Of a stretch of 64,000 nt of DNA, positions 29,274-36,844 are shown piece by piece. This stretch comes from Ensifer canadensis. GTDB taxonomy: Bacteria > Pseudomonadota > Alphaproteobacteria > Rhizobiales > Rhizobiaceae. The position numbers and the translations under genes are program-made. The notes below the pieces were generated by a model. That model worked only from the letters and a program-made list of their open reading frames with translations, had not been told where the DNA came from and made no database searches. Positions within the stretch are counted from its first letter, which is position 1. Each line of letters starts with the position of its first letter. Where the stretch lies: NCBI RefSeq assembly GCF_017488845.2, contig NZ_CP083370.1, positions 3,597,501 through 3,661,500 of the forward strand, written 5' to 3'.

Positions 29274-29959
29274 GCCGCGCGCTCCTCGATGAGGCCATCT
29301 TCGACGATGCGCCCGGCGGCAAGCCGGATGCGACGGTCCATACGCCGCGTCAGCGCCAGATCGTGCGTCGCAACGATCAGCGTGCAGCCGCTTTCGCGTG
29401 AAAGCTCGAGCAGCAGGTCGCCGACGGTCTCGCCGGCGTCGCTGTCGAGGCTGGCGGTCGGCTCGTCGGCAATGACCACACCCGGCTTGCGCAAAAGCGC
29501 GCGGGCGATCGCCACCCGCTGCATTTCACCGCGCGACATGGTTTCGATCATCTGGGTCGGCCGGGTGAGGCCGACACGCAGAAGCAGATGTTCAGCACGG
29601 GCGCCGACATCACGGCTCATCGCGCCGGAGAGCCTTGTCGGCAGCAGAACGTTGTCCAGAGCACTGAGGCCGGGGAAAAGATGAAAGTCCTGCAGGACCA
29701 GACCGATATTGGCGCCGCACCAACGGTCACGACGGCCCTCGGAGAGCGCGCAGATATCGACATCGCCCCAGAGGATGCGGCCCTGTCCGACCCGCTCGAG
29801 CCCGGTCAGGATGCTGATCAGCGTGCTTTTGCCGGATCCTGACGCACCTGTGAGCGCCACACGGCTGCCGGCGGCGACGTCAAGGCTGTCGATCGCAAGA
29901 GCGGGTGCGGCAAGTCCGGGAAAGCTGACATCGACGCCTGCGAGTTGAAGACCAAGCAT
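29270..29959 (-). CDS. ABC transporter ATPase (LolD/MacB-like)
   Basis: A 229-residue stand-alone ATPase: Walker A GASGSGKST near residue 40, Q-loop LVLQDFHLFPGLSALDN, signature MSRGEMQRVAIARALL, Walker B VVIADEPTASLDSD and switch histidine VATHD. The signature LSGGQ is replaced by MSRGE, as seen in some FtsE/LolD-type ATPases. It is the partner of the downstream FtsX-type permease (4-nt overlap) and starts 3 nt after the DUF3299-like gene. Confidence 0.9.
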   Translation of the reverse strand: MLGLQLAGVDVSFPGLAAPALAIDSLDVAAGSRVALTGASGSGKSTLISILTGLERVGQGRILWGDVDICALSEGRRDRWCGANIGLVLQDFHLFPGLSALDNVLLPTRLSGAMSRDVGARAEHLLLRVGLTRPTQMIETMSRGEMQRVAIARALLRKPGVVIADEPTASLDSDAGETVGDLLLELSRESGCTLIVATHDLALTRRMDRRIRLAAGRIVEDGLIEERAA

Positions 29960-29962
29960 GCC

Positions 29963-30427
29963 CTAGACCGCGTAAAATTGAGACGAGCGCAGACGCAGCA
30001 GGCTGACGAATCCGGTCTCCGGATCGGTCCAGGAGCCGACCTCCAGTGTCCCGCGAACCTCGATCGTCTGGCCGGGCGGCACGAAGGTCTGCTTCTCCCC
30101 GAGATAGACGACGACGATATTGTCCGGCCAATCGGAATCCGACGAACAAAACGGGCAAAGCGCCATCGGAACTTCCGTCAGCACGAAGAACGCTGCCTCT
30201 GCCTTGAGCGGCGGCGCCATGAAGCCGCGCATGCGGACTTCCTGACCGGCAAGGCTCTTCACCTTTGTCGAGAATTCGAGGCCGAGTACACTGACCTTGC
30301 CGTAGAGCTCATCGAAAGTGAGACTGGCGTCGGCCAGGGCCGCATGCCCGTCGAACGCGACAACCGCGCCGGCAATCAGGCCGAGCACAGCTCGACGGCT
30401 CAAGGATATGGGTGTCGGTAGGGTCAT
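29963..30427 (-). CDS. Tat-exported DUF3299-like periplasmic protein
   Basis: 154 residues. The N-terminus SLSRRAVLGLIAGAVVAFDG is a twin-arginine signal with a hydrophobic core. The mature part resembles DUF3299: VRMRGFMAPPL, then FVLTEVPMALCPFCSSD with a CPFC pair, NIVVVYL and IEVRGTLEVGSW. I start at ATG 30427; the frame continues upstream but lacks a signal there. It is the first gene of a three-gene operon with an ABC ATPase and permease, so it is probably the periplasmic component, perhaps a metal-handling or redox protein. The DUF3299 assignment is by eye. Confidence 0.7.
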   Translation of the reverse strand: MTLPTPISLSRRAVLGLIAGAVVAFDGHAALADASLTFDELYGKVSVLGLEFSTKVKSLAGQEVRMRGFMAPPLKAEAAFFVLTEVPMALCPFCSSDSDWPDNIVVVYLGEKQTFVPPGQTIEVRGTLEVGSWTDPETGFVSLLRLRSSQFYAV

Positions 30428-30496
30428 CGTCTTATCGCCAAGAGTACCCCGGCAGCGCATGGGCGTGATGTGGCCGGGAATGAACGTCAGCGTGAA

Positions 30497-30523
30497 GCCT
30501 CCTCCCCGTTTCAGGGAGGAGGC
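30497..30523 (-). terminator. hairpin downstream of phoA
   Basis: A 10-bp perfect GC-rich stem (30497-30506 with 30514-30523, 7-nt loop) starts 14 bases after the phoA stop. The following minus-strand bases (TTCACG) are not a T-run, so readthrough into the zinc-type ABC operon is possible. Confidence 0.55.
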
Positions 30524-30536
30524 GGGTTTCAAACGA

Positions 30537-32288
30537 TCAGTTGGTCTGCTTCACGCCGAGGGCAAGCGCATCGACGAGAACGCGGTAGACGTCGCTCTGC
30601 TCCATGTAGCCTCTGAAGCCCTCGCTGCCCGGACCTTCCGACTGCAGCACGACGTCGTCGACCGTGTGCTGGCCGGTGCTTTCGTCCTTCGGCAGGATGC
30701 CGACGCGCAGCACGGCGCCGGGCATGTCCTTGTAAGCTTCGTTGGCGACATACTCGTCCTTCTCGTTCTTCACCGCCGGCTCGAACGGCCCGTCCAGCTT
30801 GGGGCTGAAGGTTTCGTAGTAGTCGGGGAAGTTTGAGACGAACATCGCCAGACGACGGCTCGCGTCGATCTTGTCGGGGAAGCCGTCCTTGTTCTCGTCG
30901 GTATAGTTCGGGAAGCCCGCCGAAGCGCCTGTTTTGACCTTGTCGCGGCCTTCCTTGCCCTCGACGGTGTCGTCGATGATGCCGAGCAGTGAGACGCCAT
31001 GGGTATGGTCGCCGGTCACGACAACCAGCGTATCCGGGTTGTTCTTCGCGAACGCGCGGGCAACGCCGACCGCCTGGTCGAACTCGATGGTCTCGACGAC
31101 GGCGCGCTCCATGTCGAGCGGATGGCTCATCTTGTCGATCGAGGCGCCCTCGACCATCAGGAAGAAGCCGTTTTCGTTCTTCGACAGCCTGTCGAGCGCG
31201 GTCTTGATCATGTCGACAAGGCCTGGCTGGCCGGGGAACTTTTCGACCGTGCCCTTCTTCAGGAACTCGCGATCAAGCGTCACGTCCATGTTGCCGGTGT
31301 GGAACAGACCGAGAAGCTTGCCGTCGGCGGGCGCATTGGCAAGTTCGCTCTTGTCGGTCGCAAGCGCATAACCGGCTTCCTGGAAAAGCTTGATGTAGTC
31401 CTGGTTGTCCTTGCGCTTGGAGCCGGGCGTCTCCTTGCCGAGGAAATAGGCCGAGCCTCCGCCAAGGATGACCTCCGGCTTGACGTCGTAGATCATGCCG
31501 ACGATCTCGGCCTTGTCGCTGCGGTTGCGGGTGTGGGCGACGACGGCGGCCGGCGTGGCGTCCTCGATTTCCGAGGTCGTGACGAGACCGATCGACTTCT
31601 GCGTCTGGCGGCGCAGCGCTTCGGCAATGGTCTCGACCCGTGGATCGTCGAGGCTGTCGGGCGTGCGGTCGCCATAGACGCCCACGGCGTTGATCACGGT
31701 CTTGTGGCCGGTCATGTAGGCCGACATGGTGTTGGCGCTGTCGGTGTCGATCGAATTGGTCGCCGACGTGCCGATGAAGGCCATGCGCTCGAGGTCGTCC
31801 ATGTTGAGGCGGCCATTGGCCTTACCCTCGGTCATGCCCTTCGACATGATGCGGGCGGCGGTGCGGTGCGCAACCGAAAGGCCATCGCCAAGCAGGAAGA
31901 TGACGTTCTTGACCTTCGGCTGCTCCGCCGTGGCATAGACGTGCCAGGTCACGGTCTTCGTCTCTCCGCCAGCCGTCACTTCGACCTTGTAGCTGCCCGG
32001 TGCGCCAATTATAGCGTTGCGCAGGAGCAGGGCCGAACCGAGCTCCTTGTCTTCCTTGCCCTTTTCCATCGCGACATAGGCGGCTTCGGCACCGAGCGCT
32101 GCCTTGTAGTCCTGGCCGTTGACGGTCACCTTGATGTCTTCCGCCTTGACGGCGCTCTTGAGCTCGACCTTGAAATCGAACGGGGAACCGGCAAGAATTG
32201 TCGCGCGATCAATGGGATAGACGTCTGCGGCCTGAGCGGCGTGGGCCAGAACCGTCGTGGCAAAGAGGGTGGCAAGAAGCATACGCAT
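30537..32288 (-). CDS. phoA: alkaline phosphatase, periplasmic
   Basis: 583 residues. Signal peptide MRMLLATLFATTVLAHAAQA, then an N-terminal Ig-like stretch (~100 residues) ahead of the catalytic core. The core shows FLLGDGLS with the first metal aspartate and TDSANTMSAYMTG with the nucleophilic serine at about residue 184. ASIDKMSHPLDMERAV supplies zinc-ligand Asp/His, and VVTGDHTHG the second metal site. It hydrolyses phosphate monoesters in the periplasm and needs zinc. A textbook Pho box lies 50 bases upstream. The gene ends ~110 bp before the start of the zinc-type ABC operon on the same strand. Confidence 0.94.
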   Translation of the reverse strand: MRMLLATLFATTVLAHAAQAADVYPIDRATILAGSPFDFKVELKSAVKAEDIKVTVNGQDYKAALGAEAAYVAMEKGKEDKELGSALLLRNAIIGAPGSYKVEVTAGGETKTVTWHVYATAEQPKVKNVIFLLGDGLSVAHRTAARIMSKGMTEGKANGRLNMDDLERMAFIGTSATNSIDTDSANTMSAYMTGHKTVINAVGVYGDRTPDSLDDPRVETIAEALRRQTQKSIGLVTTSEIEDATPAAVVAHTRNRSDKAEIVGMIYDVKPEVILGGGSAYFLGKETPGSKRKDNQDYIKLFQEAGYALATDKSELANAPADGKLLGLFHTGNMDVTLDREFLKKGTVEKFPGQPGLVDMIKTALDRLSKNENGFFLMVEGASIDKMSHPLDMERAVVETIEFDQAVGVARAFAKNNPDTLVVVTGDHTHGVSLLGIIDDTVEGKEGRDKVKTGASAGFPNYTDENKDGFPDKIDASRRLAMFVSNFPDYYETFSPKLDGPFEPAVKNEKDEYVANEAYKDMPGAVLRVGILPKDESTGQHTVDDVVLQSEGPGSEGFRGYMEQSDVYRVLVDALALGVKQTN

Positions 32289-32337
32289 GGCAATCGTCCC
32301 TTTGAGGTGTCGGATTGCGCGGTCGTAACGCCCGGCG

Positions 32338-32355
32338 ATGACAGCGACATGACAT
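32338..32355 (-). promoter_or_regulatory. Pho box of phoA
   Basis: Read on the minus strand: ATGTCAT-GTCG-CTGTCAT. Two 7-bp TGTCAT-type direct repeats are separated by 4 bp, the exact geometry of the PhoB consensus. It lies 50 bases upstream of the phoA ATG, indicating induction by phosphate starvation. Confidence 0.85.
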
Positions 32356-32442
32356 TGCGATCACGTTTGCAGGCGCCAAGCATCGCACGCTTGACTCGCC
32401 GATAGAAACAATTATTACGAGCCTCGGAAAGGAAGGCATTCC

Positions 32443-32562
32443 ATGCTTCGCCGCGAACACAACTTCGCTGACAGCAGCGTCCTGGCAGAAATCGCCGGGC
32501 AGGATATGCGTTTTCCAGCTTCCTTCAAAACAACGGCCAAAACGACGACGAAAACCGTCTGA
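32443..32562 (+). CDS. candidate 39-residue small protein upstream of asd
   Basis: An open frame, MLRREHNFADSSVLAEIAGQ, continuing to a Lys/Thr-rich tail ending TTKTV. It is preceded by GGAAAGGAAGG 8 bases before ATG 32443 and ends 114 bases before asd on the same strand. The basic Thr/Lys tail is unusual. It could be a real small protein or a leader peptide; no family recognised. The rest of 32289-32676 holds the phoA promoter and, after this frame, a C-rich leader to asd with no clear hairpin. Confidence 0.35.
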   Translation: MLRREHNFADSSVLAEIAGQDMRFPASFKTTAKTTTKTV

Positions 32563-32676
32563 CGTCTCTGGCCCTCCGCTCTCTCCCCGGTTTGGCCGGG
32601 GACAGGAACCCTCGCGGCGGATCGCGCGGTTTCCCCCTCCACCCGACGAGGAGAGACAAAAAAGAGAGCTTAGATC

Positions 32677-33711
32677 ATGGGTTTCAAGATTGCAGTCGCA
32701 GGCGCCACCGGCAATGTCGGCCGGGAGATGCTGAACATCCTTTCGGAACGCGGCTTTCCCGCCGATGAAGTGGTCGCCCTTGCTTCCGCCCGTTCCCAGG
32801 GCACGGAAGTTTCCTTCGGCGACAAGACGCTCAAGGTCAAGAACCTCGAAAACTACGATTTCTCCGATACCGATATCTGCCTGATGTCGGCCGGCGGCGC
32901 GGTTTCGCTGAAGTATTCGCCGAAGATCGGCCAGCAGGGTTGCGTCGTCATCGACAATTCCTCGGCCTGGCGTTACGACTCCGAAGTGCCGCTGATCGTG
33001 CCGGAAGTGAACCCGGACGCGATCACGCTCTTCACCAAGAAGAACATCATCGCCAATCCGAATTGCTCGACCGCCCAGCTCGTCGTCGCGCTGAAGCCGC
33101 TGCACGACCACGCCAAGATCAAGCGCGTCGTCGTCTCGACCTACCAGTCGGTTTCCGGCGCCGGCAAGGACGGCATGGACGAACTCTTCAACCAGACCCG
33201 TGCGGTCTTCGTTGCCGACCCGATCGAATCGAAGAAGTTCACCAAGCGCATCGCCTTCAACGTCATTCCGCACATCGACGTCTTCATGGAAGACGGCTAC
33301 ACCAAGGAAGAGTGGAAGGTTCTGGCCGAGACCAAGAAGATGCTCGACCCGAAGATCAAGGTGACCTGCACGGCCGTGCGCGTCCCGGTCTTCATCGGCC
33401 ATTCGGAATCGGTCAACATCGAGTTCGAAAACGAGATCACCGCTGACGAGGCGCGCGATATCCTGCGCGAAGCACCGGGTTGCCTTGTTGTCGACAAGCA
33501 CGAGAACGGCGGCTACGTAACGCCTTACGAGTGCGCCGGCGAAGACGCGACCTACATCTCGCGCATCCGCGAAGACGCAACCGTCGAAAACGGCCTCAAC
33601 ATCTGGGTCGTTTCCGATAACCTGCGGAAGGGTGCGGCACTCAACGCGATCCAGATCGCCGAGCTGCTCATCAACCGCGGTCTGATCCGCGCCAAGAAGC
33701 AGGCCGCCTGA
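32677..33711 (+). CDS. asd: aspartate-semialdehyde dehydrogenase
   Basis: A 344-residue NADPH enzyme that makes aspartate semialdehyde for lysine/DAP, threonine and methionine. Visible: cofactor motif VAGATGNVGREML, LMSAGGAVSLKYSPK, IDNSSAWR, catalytic cysteine in IANPNCSTAQLVVALKPL, and STYQSVSGAGKDGMDEL. Start ATG 32677 behind GAGGAGAGA. Single gene, followed by its own terminator. Confidence 0.97.
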   Translation: MGFKIAVAGATGNVGREMLNILSERGFPADEVVALASARSQGTEVSFGDKTLKVKNLENYDFSDTDICLMSAGGAVSLKYSPKIGQQGCVVIDNSSAWRYDSEVPLIVPEVNPDAITLFTKKNIIANPNCSTAQLVVALKPLHDHAKIKRVVVSTYQSVSGAGKDGMDELFNQTRAVFVADPIESKKFTKRIAFNVIPHIDVFMEDGYTKEEWKVLAETKKMLDPKIKVTCTAVRVPVFIGHSESVNIEFENEITADEARDILREAPGCLVVDKHENGGYVTPYECAGEDATYISRIREDATVENGLNIWVVSDNLRKGAALNAIQIAELLINRGLIRAKKQAA

Positions 33712-33738
33712 ACAAACAGACGGTAAAGCACGAATAAG

Positions 33739-33776
33739 AACCCCGCCTGGCCCGTTATCGGCCTGCGGGGTTTCCT
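33739..33776 (+). terminator. intrinsic terminator of asd
   Basis: Stem AACCCCGC (33739-33746) with its complement GCGGGGTT (33765-33772). An inner GGCC-type pairing lies in the loop, and a T-rich tail TTTCCTGTTT follows. Confidence 0.75.
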
Positions 33777-33903
33777 GTTTCACGGATCCGTGCGCAAAAT
33801 TGATCGGATTCACGTGAAACCGTTAGGAAATTTCCGCCAATGAGGGGCGGGTGACAGAGCCGGCAAAGGCTGGCATCTTCCTAACGGCAACCAGATTTGG
33901 GCA

Positions 33904-34740
33904 ATGACGGGGTATTTCATGCACACGGCAAAGTGCGTAGCGATTGGGCTTGCGGCCCTGATTTCAACGGCGATCCTTCCGGCGACCGCGTCGGCGGCAC
34001 AGTGCGGCAACGACGGCAGCGGTTTCGCGGCCTGGATGACGCAGTTCAAGCAGGAAGCCTCCGGCAACGGCATCAGCCCTGCGGCGCTCGACAAGGCGCT
34101 CTCCGGCGTTTCCTACAACAAGGCGACGATCCGCGCCGACCGCGGCCAGAAAAGCTTCAAGCTCTCGCTCAGCCAGTTCATGCAGAAGCGTGGCGGTCAG
34201 ACGATCATCTCGCGCGGCAAGAAGATGAAGGCCCAGAATGCGGCGCTCTTCAACAGCATCGAACGGCGCTACGGCGTACCGGCCGGCCCGCTGATCGCCA
34301 TCTGGGGCATGGAAACCGGCTTTGGCGGCTTCATGGGCAAGGAGCATACGCTCTCAGCCGTTTCGACGCTCGCCTATGACTGCCGCCGGTCCGACTACTT
34401 CACCAACCAGCTCTATGCGGCGCTCCAGCTCGTCCAGCGCGGCGATCTCAGCCCGGCTGCACGCGGCGCTGCCCATGGCGAAATCGGACAGACCCAGTTC
34501 CTTCCGGCAAACGTTCTGAAATACGGCGTCGACGGTGACGGCAACGGCCATATCGACATGGTCCGCTCGAAGGCTGACGCGCTTGCTTCGACCGCGAACT
34601 TCCTGCGTGGACACGGCTGGCAGCCGGGCGCCGGATATCAGCCGGGACAGGCCAATTTCGGCGCGATCCAGGGCTGGAACGCCGCCAGCGTCTATCAGCA
34701 GGCGATCGCCATCATCGGCGCGGAAATTGACGGCGACTAG
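33904..34740 (+). CDS. lytic murein transglycosylase (MltB/SLT2 type)
   Basis: 278 residues. Signal peptide ending ALISTAILPATASA; the alternative ATG at 33919 (MHTAKCVAIG) would give an equally good signal. The SLT2 domain shows FMQKRGGQTIISRGKKM, the catalytic glutamate in LIAIWGMETGFGGFMG, the GEIGQTQFLPANVLKYGVD segment and FLRGHGW near the end. It cleaves peptidoglycan glycan strands in the periplasm to 1,6-anhydro products. No lipobox, so it is soluble. Its TAG stop is supplied by the first bases of a RIME-like repeat. Confidence 0.92.
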   Translation: MTGYFMHTAKCVAIGLAALISTAILPATASAAQCGNDGSGFAAWMTQFKQEASGNGISPAALDKALSGVSYNKATIRADRGQKSFKLSLSQFMQKRGGQTIISRGKKMKAQNAALFNSIERRYGVPAGPLIAIWGMETGFGGFMGKEHTLSAVSTLAYDCRRSDYFTNQLYAALQLVQRGDLSPAARGAAHGEIGQTQFLPANVLKYGVDGDGNGHIDMVRSKADALASTANFLRGHGWQPGAGYQPGQANFGAIQGWNAASVYQQAIAIIGAEIDGD

Positions 34741-34842
34741 AGCATTTCCAGGAAAAGTGCGAAGCGGTTTTCCGTCAGGAAATGCGTAGAAACAAGGAGA
34801 TAGAGCGTTTCTGCGACTCCGCTTAAACCGCAGACGCTCTAA
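34738..34842 (+). repeat. RIME-like mosaic repeat, copy 3
   Basis: TAGAGCATTTCCAGGAAAAG, then the GCGAAGCGGTTTTCCGTCAGG palindromic module, a linker with AAACAAGGAGATAGAGCG, and a second palindrome ending CGCTCTA. Its leading TAG is the stop codon of the transglycosylase gene. Confidence 0.82.
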
Positions 34843-34906
34843 CGCATGTTGCGCAAAGGTGCGCAGCGGTTTTGCGATAACGACAGCGCAAAAACAAAAG
34901 ATCAAA
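34843..34906 (+). repeat. degenerate second intergenic repeat module
   Basis: Directly abutting copy 3, ACGCATGTTGCGCAAAGG and GCGCAGCGGTTTTGCGATAA form another palindromic module resembling the RIME building plan (TTGCGCAAA paired with TTTTGCG). It makes a tandem mosaic before the terminator. Confidence 0.5.
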
Positions 34907-34922
34907 GCTTATGAAATAAAAG

Positions 34923-34951
34923 AAGCCCGGTTCGAAAGGACCGGGCTTTTT
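34923..34951. terminator. bidirectional intrinsic terminator
   Basis: A 9-bp stem AAGCCCGGT (34923-34931) with its complement (34940-34948) is followed by TTTTT on the plus strand and CTTCTTTTATTT on the minus strand. It separates the transglycosylase/repeat region from the convergent carbonic anhydrase gene. Confidence 0.82.
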
Positions 34952-34963
34952 CTCTGGCTTCTA

Positions 34964-35611
34964 TCACATACCTGGACGGGCAAAGTCGCCGCTCTTCGGA
35001 TCCATCACCCAGAGCTCGCCGGTCGAAATGTCGAACCAGGCGCCGTGAAGCTGGAGCTTGCCCTTCGATTCGAGAATCTGGACGCAGGGGAAGGTGCGAA
35101 GATTGGCGATCGAGTTGCGGATGGAAACCCGCTCCAGAGCGCGCTGCCGCTCGGCCTGGGTCATCACGTCATTGCTCTGGATCTGTTCGGCGGACGGTTT
35201 CAAGAGGTGCATCCAGCGACCGATGAAGTCACCCGGCGACAGGGGCTCGGCGTCCAGGTCAAGCGCCGCCTTGATGCCGCCGCAGCGTCCGTGGCCCATG
35301 ACGACGATGTCGCTGACACGCAGAGACTGGACGGCAAATTCCAGAGCTGCCGACGTCGAGTGGTAGTGTCCGTCCGGCTCGTAGGGCGGCATGAGATTGG
35401 CGACGTTGCGCACGACGAAGAGCTCGCCCGGGCCGCTGTCGAAGATCGTCTCGGGCGCTGCCCGGGAGTCACAACAGGCAATGACCATGGTCTTGGGCTT
35501 CTGCCCGCTATCCGCCAATGTCTTGTAACGCTGCTGCTGTTCGCTGAAGCGACCACTCATGAAGTTATGATAGCCGTTCAGAAGGTGGTCTGGAAAACGC
35601 TGCATATCCAT
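34964..35611 (-). CDS. beta-class carbonic anhydrase
   Basis: A 215-residue zinc enzyme interconverting CO2 and bicarbonate. Zinc ligands and catalytic dyad are visible in ACCDSRAAPE (Cys, Asp-Arg) and VMGHGRCGGIKAAL (His, Cys). VRNVANLMPPYEPDG and SAALEFAVQSL are also typical. Start MDMQRFPDHL at ATG 35611. Standalone gene with its own bidirectional terminator. Confidence 0.96.
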   Translation of the reverse strand: MDMQRFPDHLLNGYHNFMSGRFSEQQQRYKTLADSGQKPKTMVIACCDSRAAPETIFDSGPGELFVVRNVANLMPPYEPDGHYHSTSAALEFAVQSLRVSDIVVMGHGRCGGIKAALDLDAEPLSPGDFIGRWMHLLKPSAEQIQSNDVMTQAERQRALERVSIRNSIANLRTFPCVQILESKGKLQLHGAWFDISTGELWVMDPKSGDFARPGM

Positions 35612-35680
35612 CGGTTACCCCGCTGCTGTCGAGAGTTCAATCCACCAAGCCATCCGACGGCGTGCCGTGAACAGCTTCTT

Positions 35681-36562
35681 CTATTTCCGCCGCATCTGGC
35701 TCGGATGCAGCAAGCGCCGCATCTGCACCATCGCCATCGGCGTCGAGAGACTGGACGCATCCTGTTCGAGCGTCAGTTCATCGGCGCCGCGCTTGACCGT
35801 GCGCGCGATAATTTCGAACACGCTGGCTGTCGCCATCTGAAGCGCGCGCTCCTCGGAGAGGCCTTCCAGCAGCCGCGCCAGGAACACCGCCGCCAGCAGA
35901 TCGCCCGTGCCGTTCGGCGGGTTCTCGATCAGCCGGTGTTCGGCGAGCAGCGCATGGTTGCCGGAGAGATAGAGATTTCCCGTCCCGCCCTTCATCATCG
36001 GAATCGCCGACGTGACCAGCATGCGCGAGGGACCAAGCCCCAGCGCCGCGTCAAGGATTGCCGCATTGGTCTCGAGCGTCGCGCCGGCAAGCCAGGCCAG
36101 TTCGAACCGGTTGGGCGTGGCGAGACTTGCAAGCGGCAACAGCCGGTCGCGGATGGTAATCGCCGTCGCTTCGGGCACGTAGAGCCCTTCGGCATCACCG
36201 ATCACCGGGTCGCAGGCATAGACGAGATCAGGATTGCGGGCGCGCAAGGCGGTCACCAGCCGGGCAACGCCCTCTGCCTGGCTCGCCGAGCCGAGATAGC
36301 CTGACAGGACTGCCCGGACCTCGCCGGCCCAGGGCGCCTGAGCCAGATCGTCGATCACCGACTGGAATTCCGCGTCCGGTATCGTGATGCGCGTCGAATG
36401 GCCATGGCCGGGATGCCAGGGCAGAATGACGGTCGGCAGAGCCCAGACGGGATGGCCAAGCGTCTCCAAGGCAAAGACAACCGCCCGATTGCCGACGGTG
36501 CCGCGAACCACGTGACTAGAAATGACGATGACGGCACCAGGCAAGGAGGGCATTTCGGGCAT
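35681..36562 (-). CDS. pdxY: pyridoxal kinase
   Basis: About 293 residues of the ribokinase fold that phosphorylate pyridoxal. Visible: VIVISSHVVRGTVGNRAVVFALETLGHPVWALPTV (substrate-side N-terminus), the VYACDPVIGD motif, LATPNRFELAWLAG, and the anion hole/catalytic aspartate in PPNGTGDLLAAVFLARLL. I prefer ATG 36562 (MPEMPSLPG) with AAGGA upstream; GTG 36598 would add 12 residues. Divergent from the glutamate dehydrogenase gene across a ~280-bp AT-richer gap with no further gene. Confidence 0.92.
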   Translation of the reverse strand: MPEMPSLPGAVIVISSHVVRGTVGNRAVVFALETLGHPVWALPTVILPWHPGHGHSTRITIPDAEFQSVIDDLAQAPWAGEVRAVLSGYLGSASQAEGVARLVTALRARNPDLVYACDPVIGDAEGLYVPEATAITIRDRLLPLASLATPNRFELAWLAGATLETNAAILDAALGLGPSRMLVTSAIPMMKGGTGNLYLSGNHALLAEHRLIENPPNGTGDLLAAVFLARLLEGLSEERALQMATASVFEIIARTVKRGADELTLEQDASSLSTPMAMVQMRRLLHPSQMRRK

Positions 36563-36844
36563 CGGCCAGTCCAATCCTTCGATTTGAACTCTGATCACCG
36601 ACTGTCACCGCCATGTCAACAGGCTATGGCAGACAGGTTCCGCACGAGCCGCTGGCGTTTTCGTGCTTTTTCATCGAAATTCGAGCAATTTTCGCCAATC
36701 TGCCTTCGATTTAAATGGATTTGAGCTGTTTTCACGTGAGATTCTCCGATTCTCGGCTCGTTTTTGCCGAAATCGTCATAAAAAGCGGTCGCCATTAGCC
36801 AAGGTTCTGATAGGGTCTAGCCTATCATGAATGGGAGAAACTTC

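Noticed and set aside
33806..33821. GGATTCACGTGAAACC as a third parS site
   Set aside because: Only 13 of 16 matches and nearly 30 kb from parAB; CACGTG cores occur by chance at this base composition.
36728..36744. TTTTCACGTGAGATT before gdhA as a parS site
   Set aside because: The right half does not match the consensus; about 12 of 16 at best.
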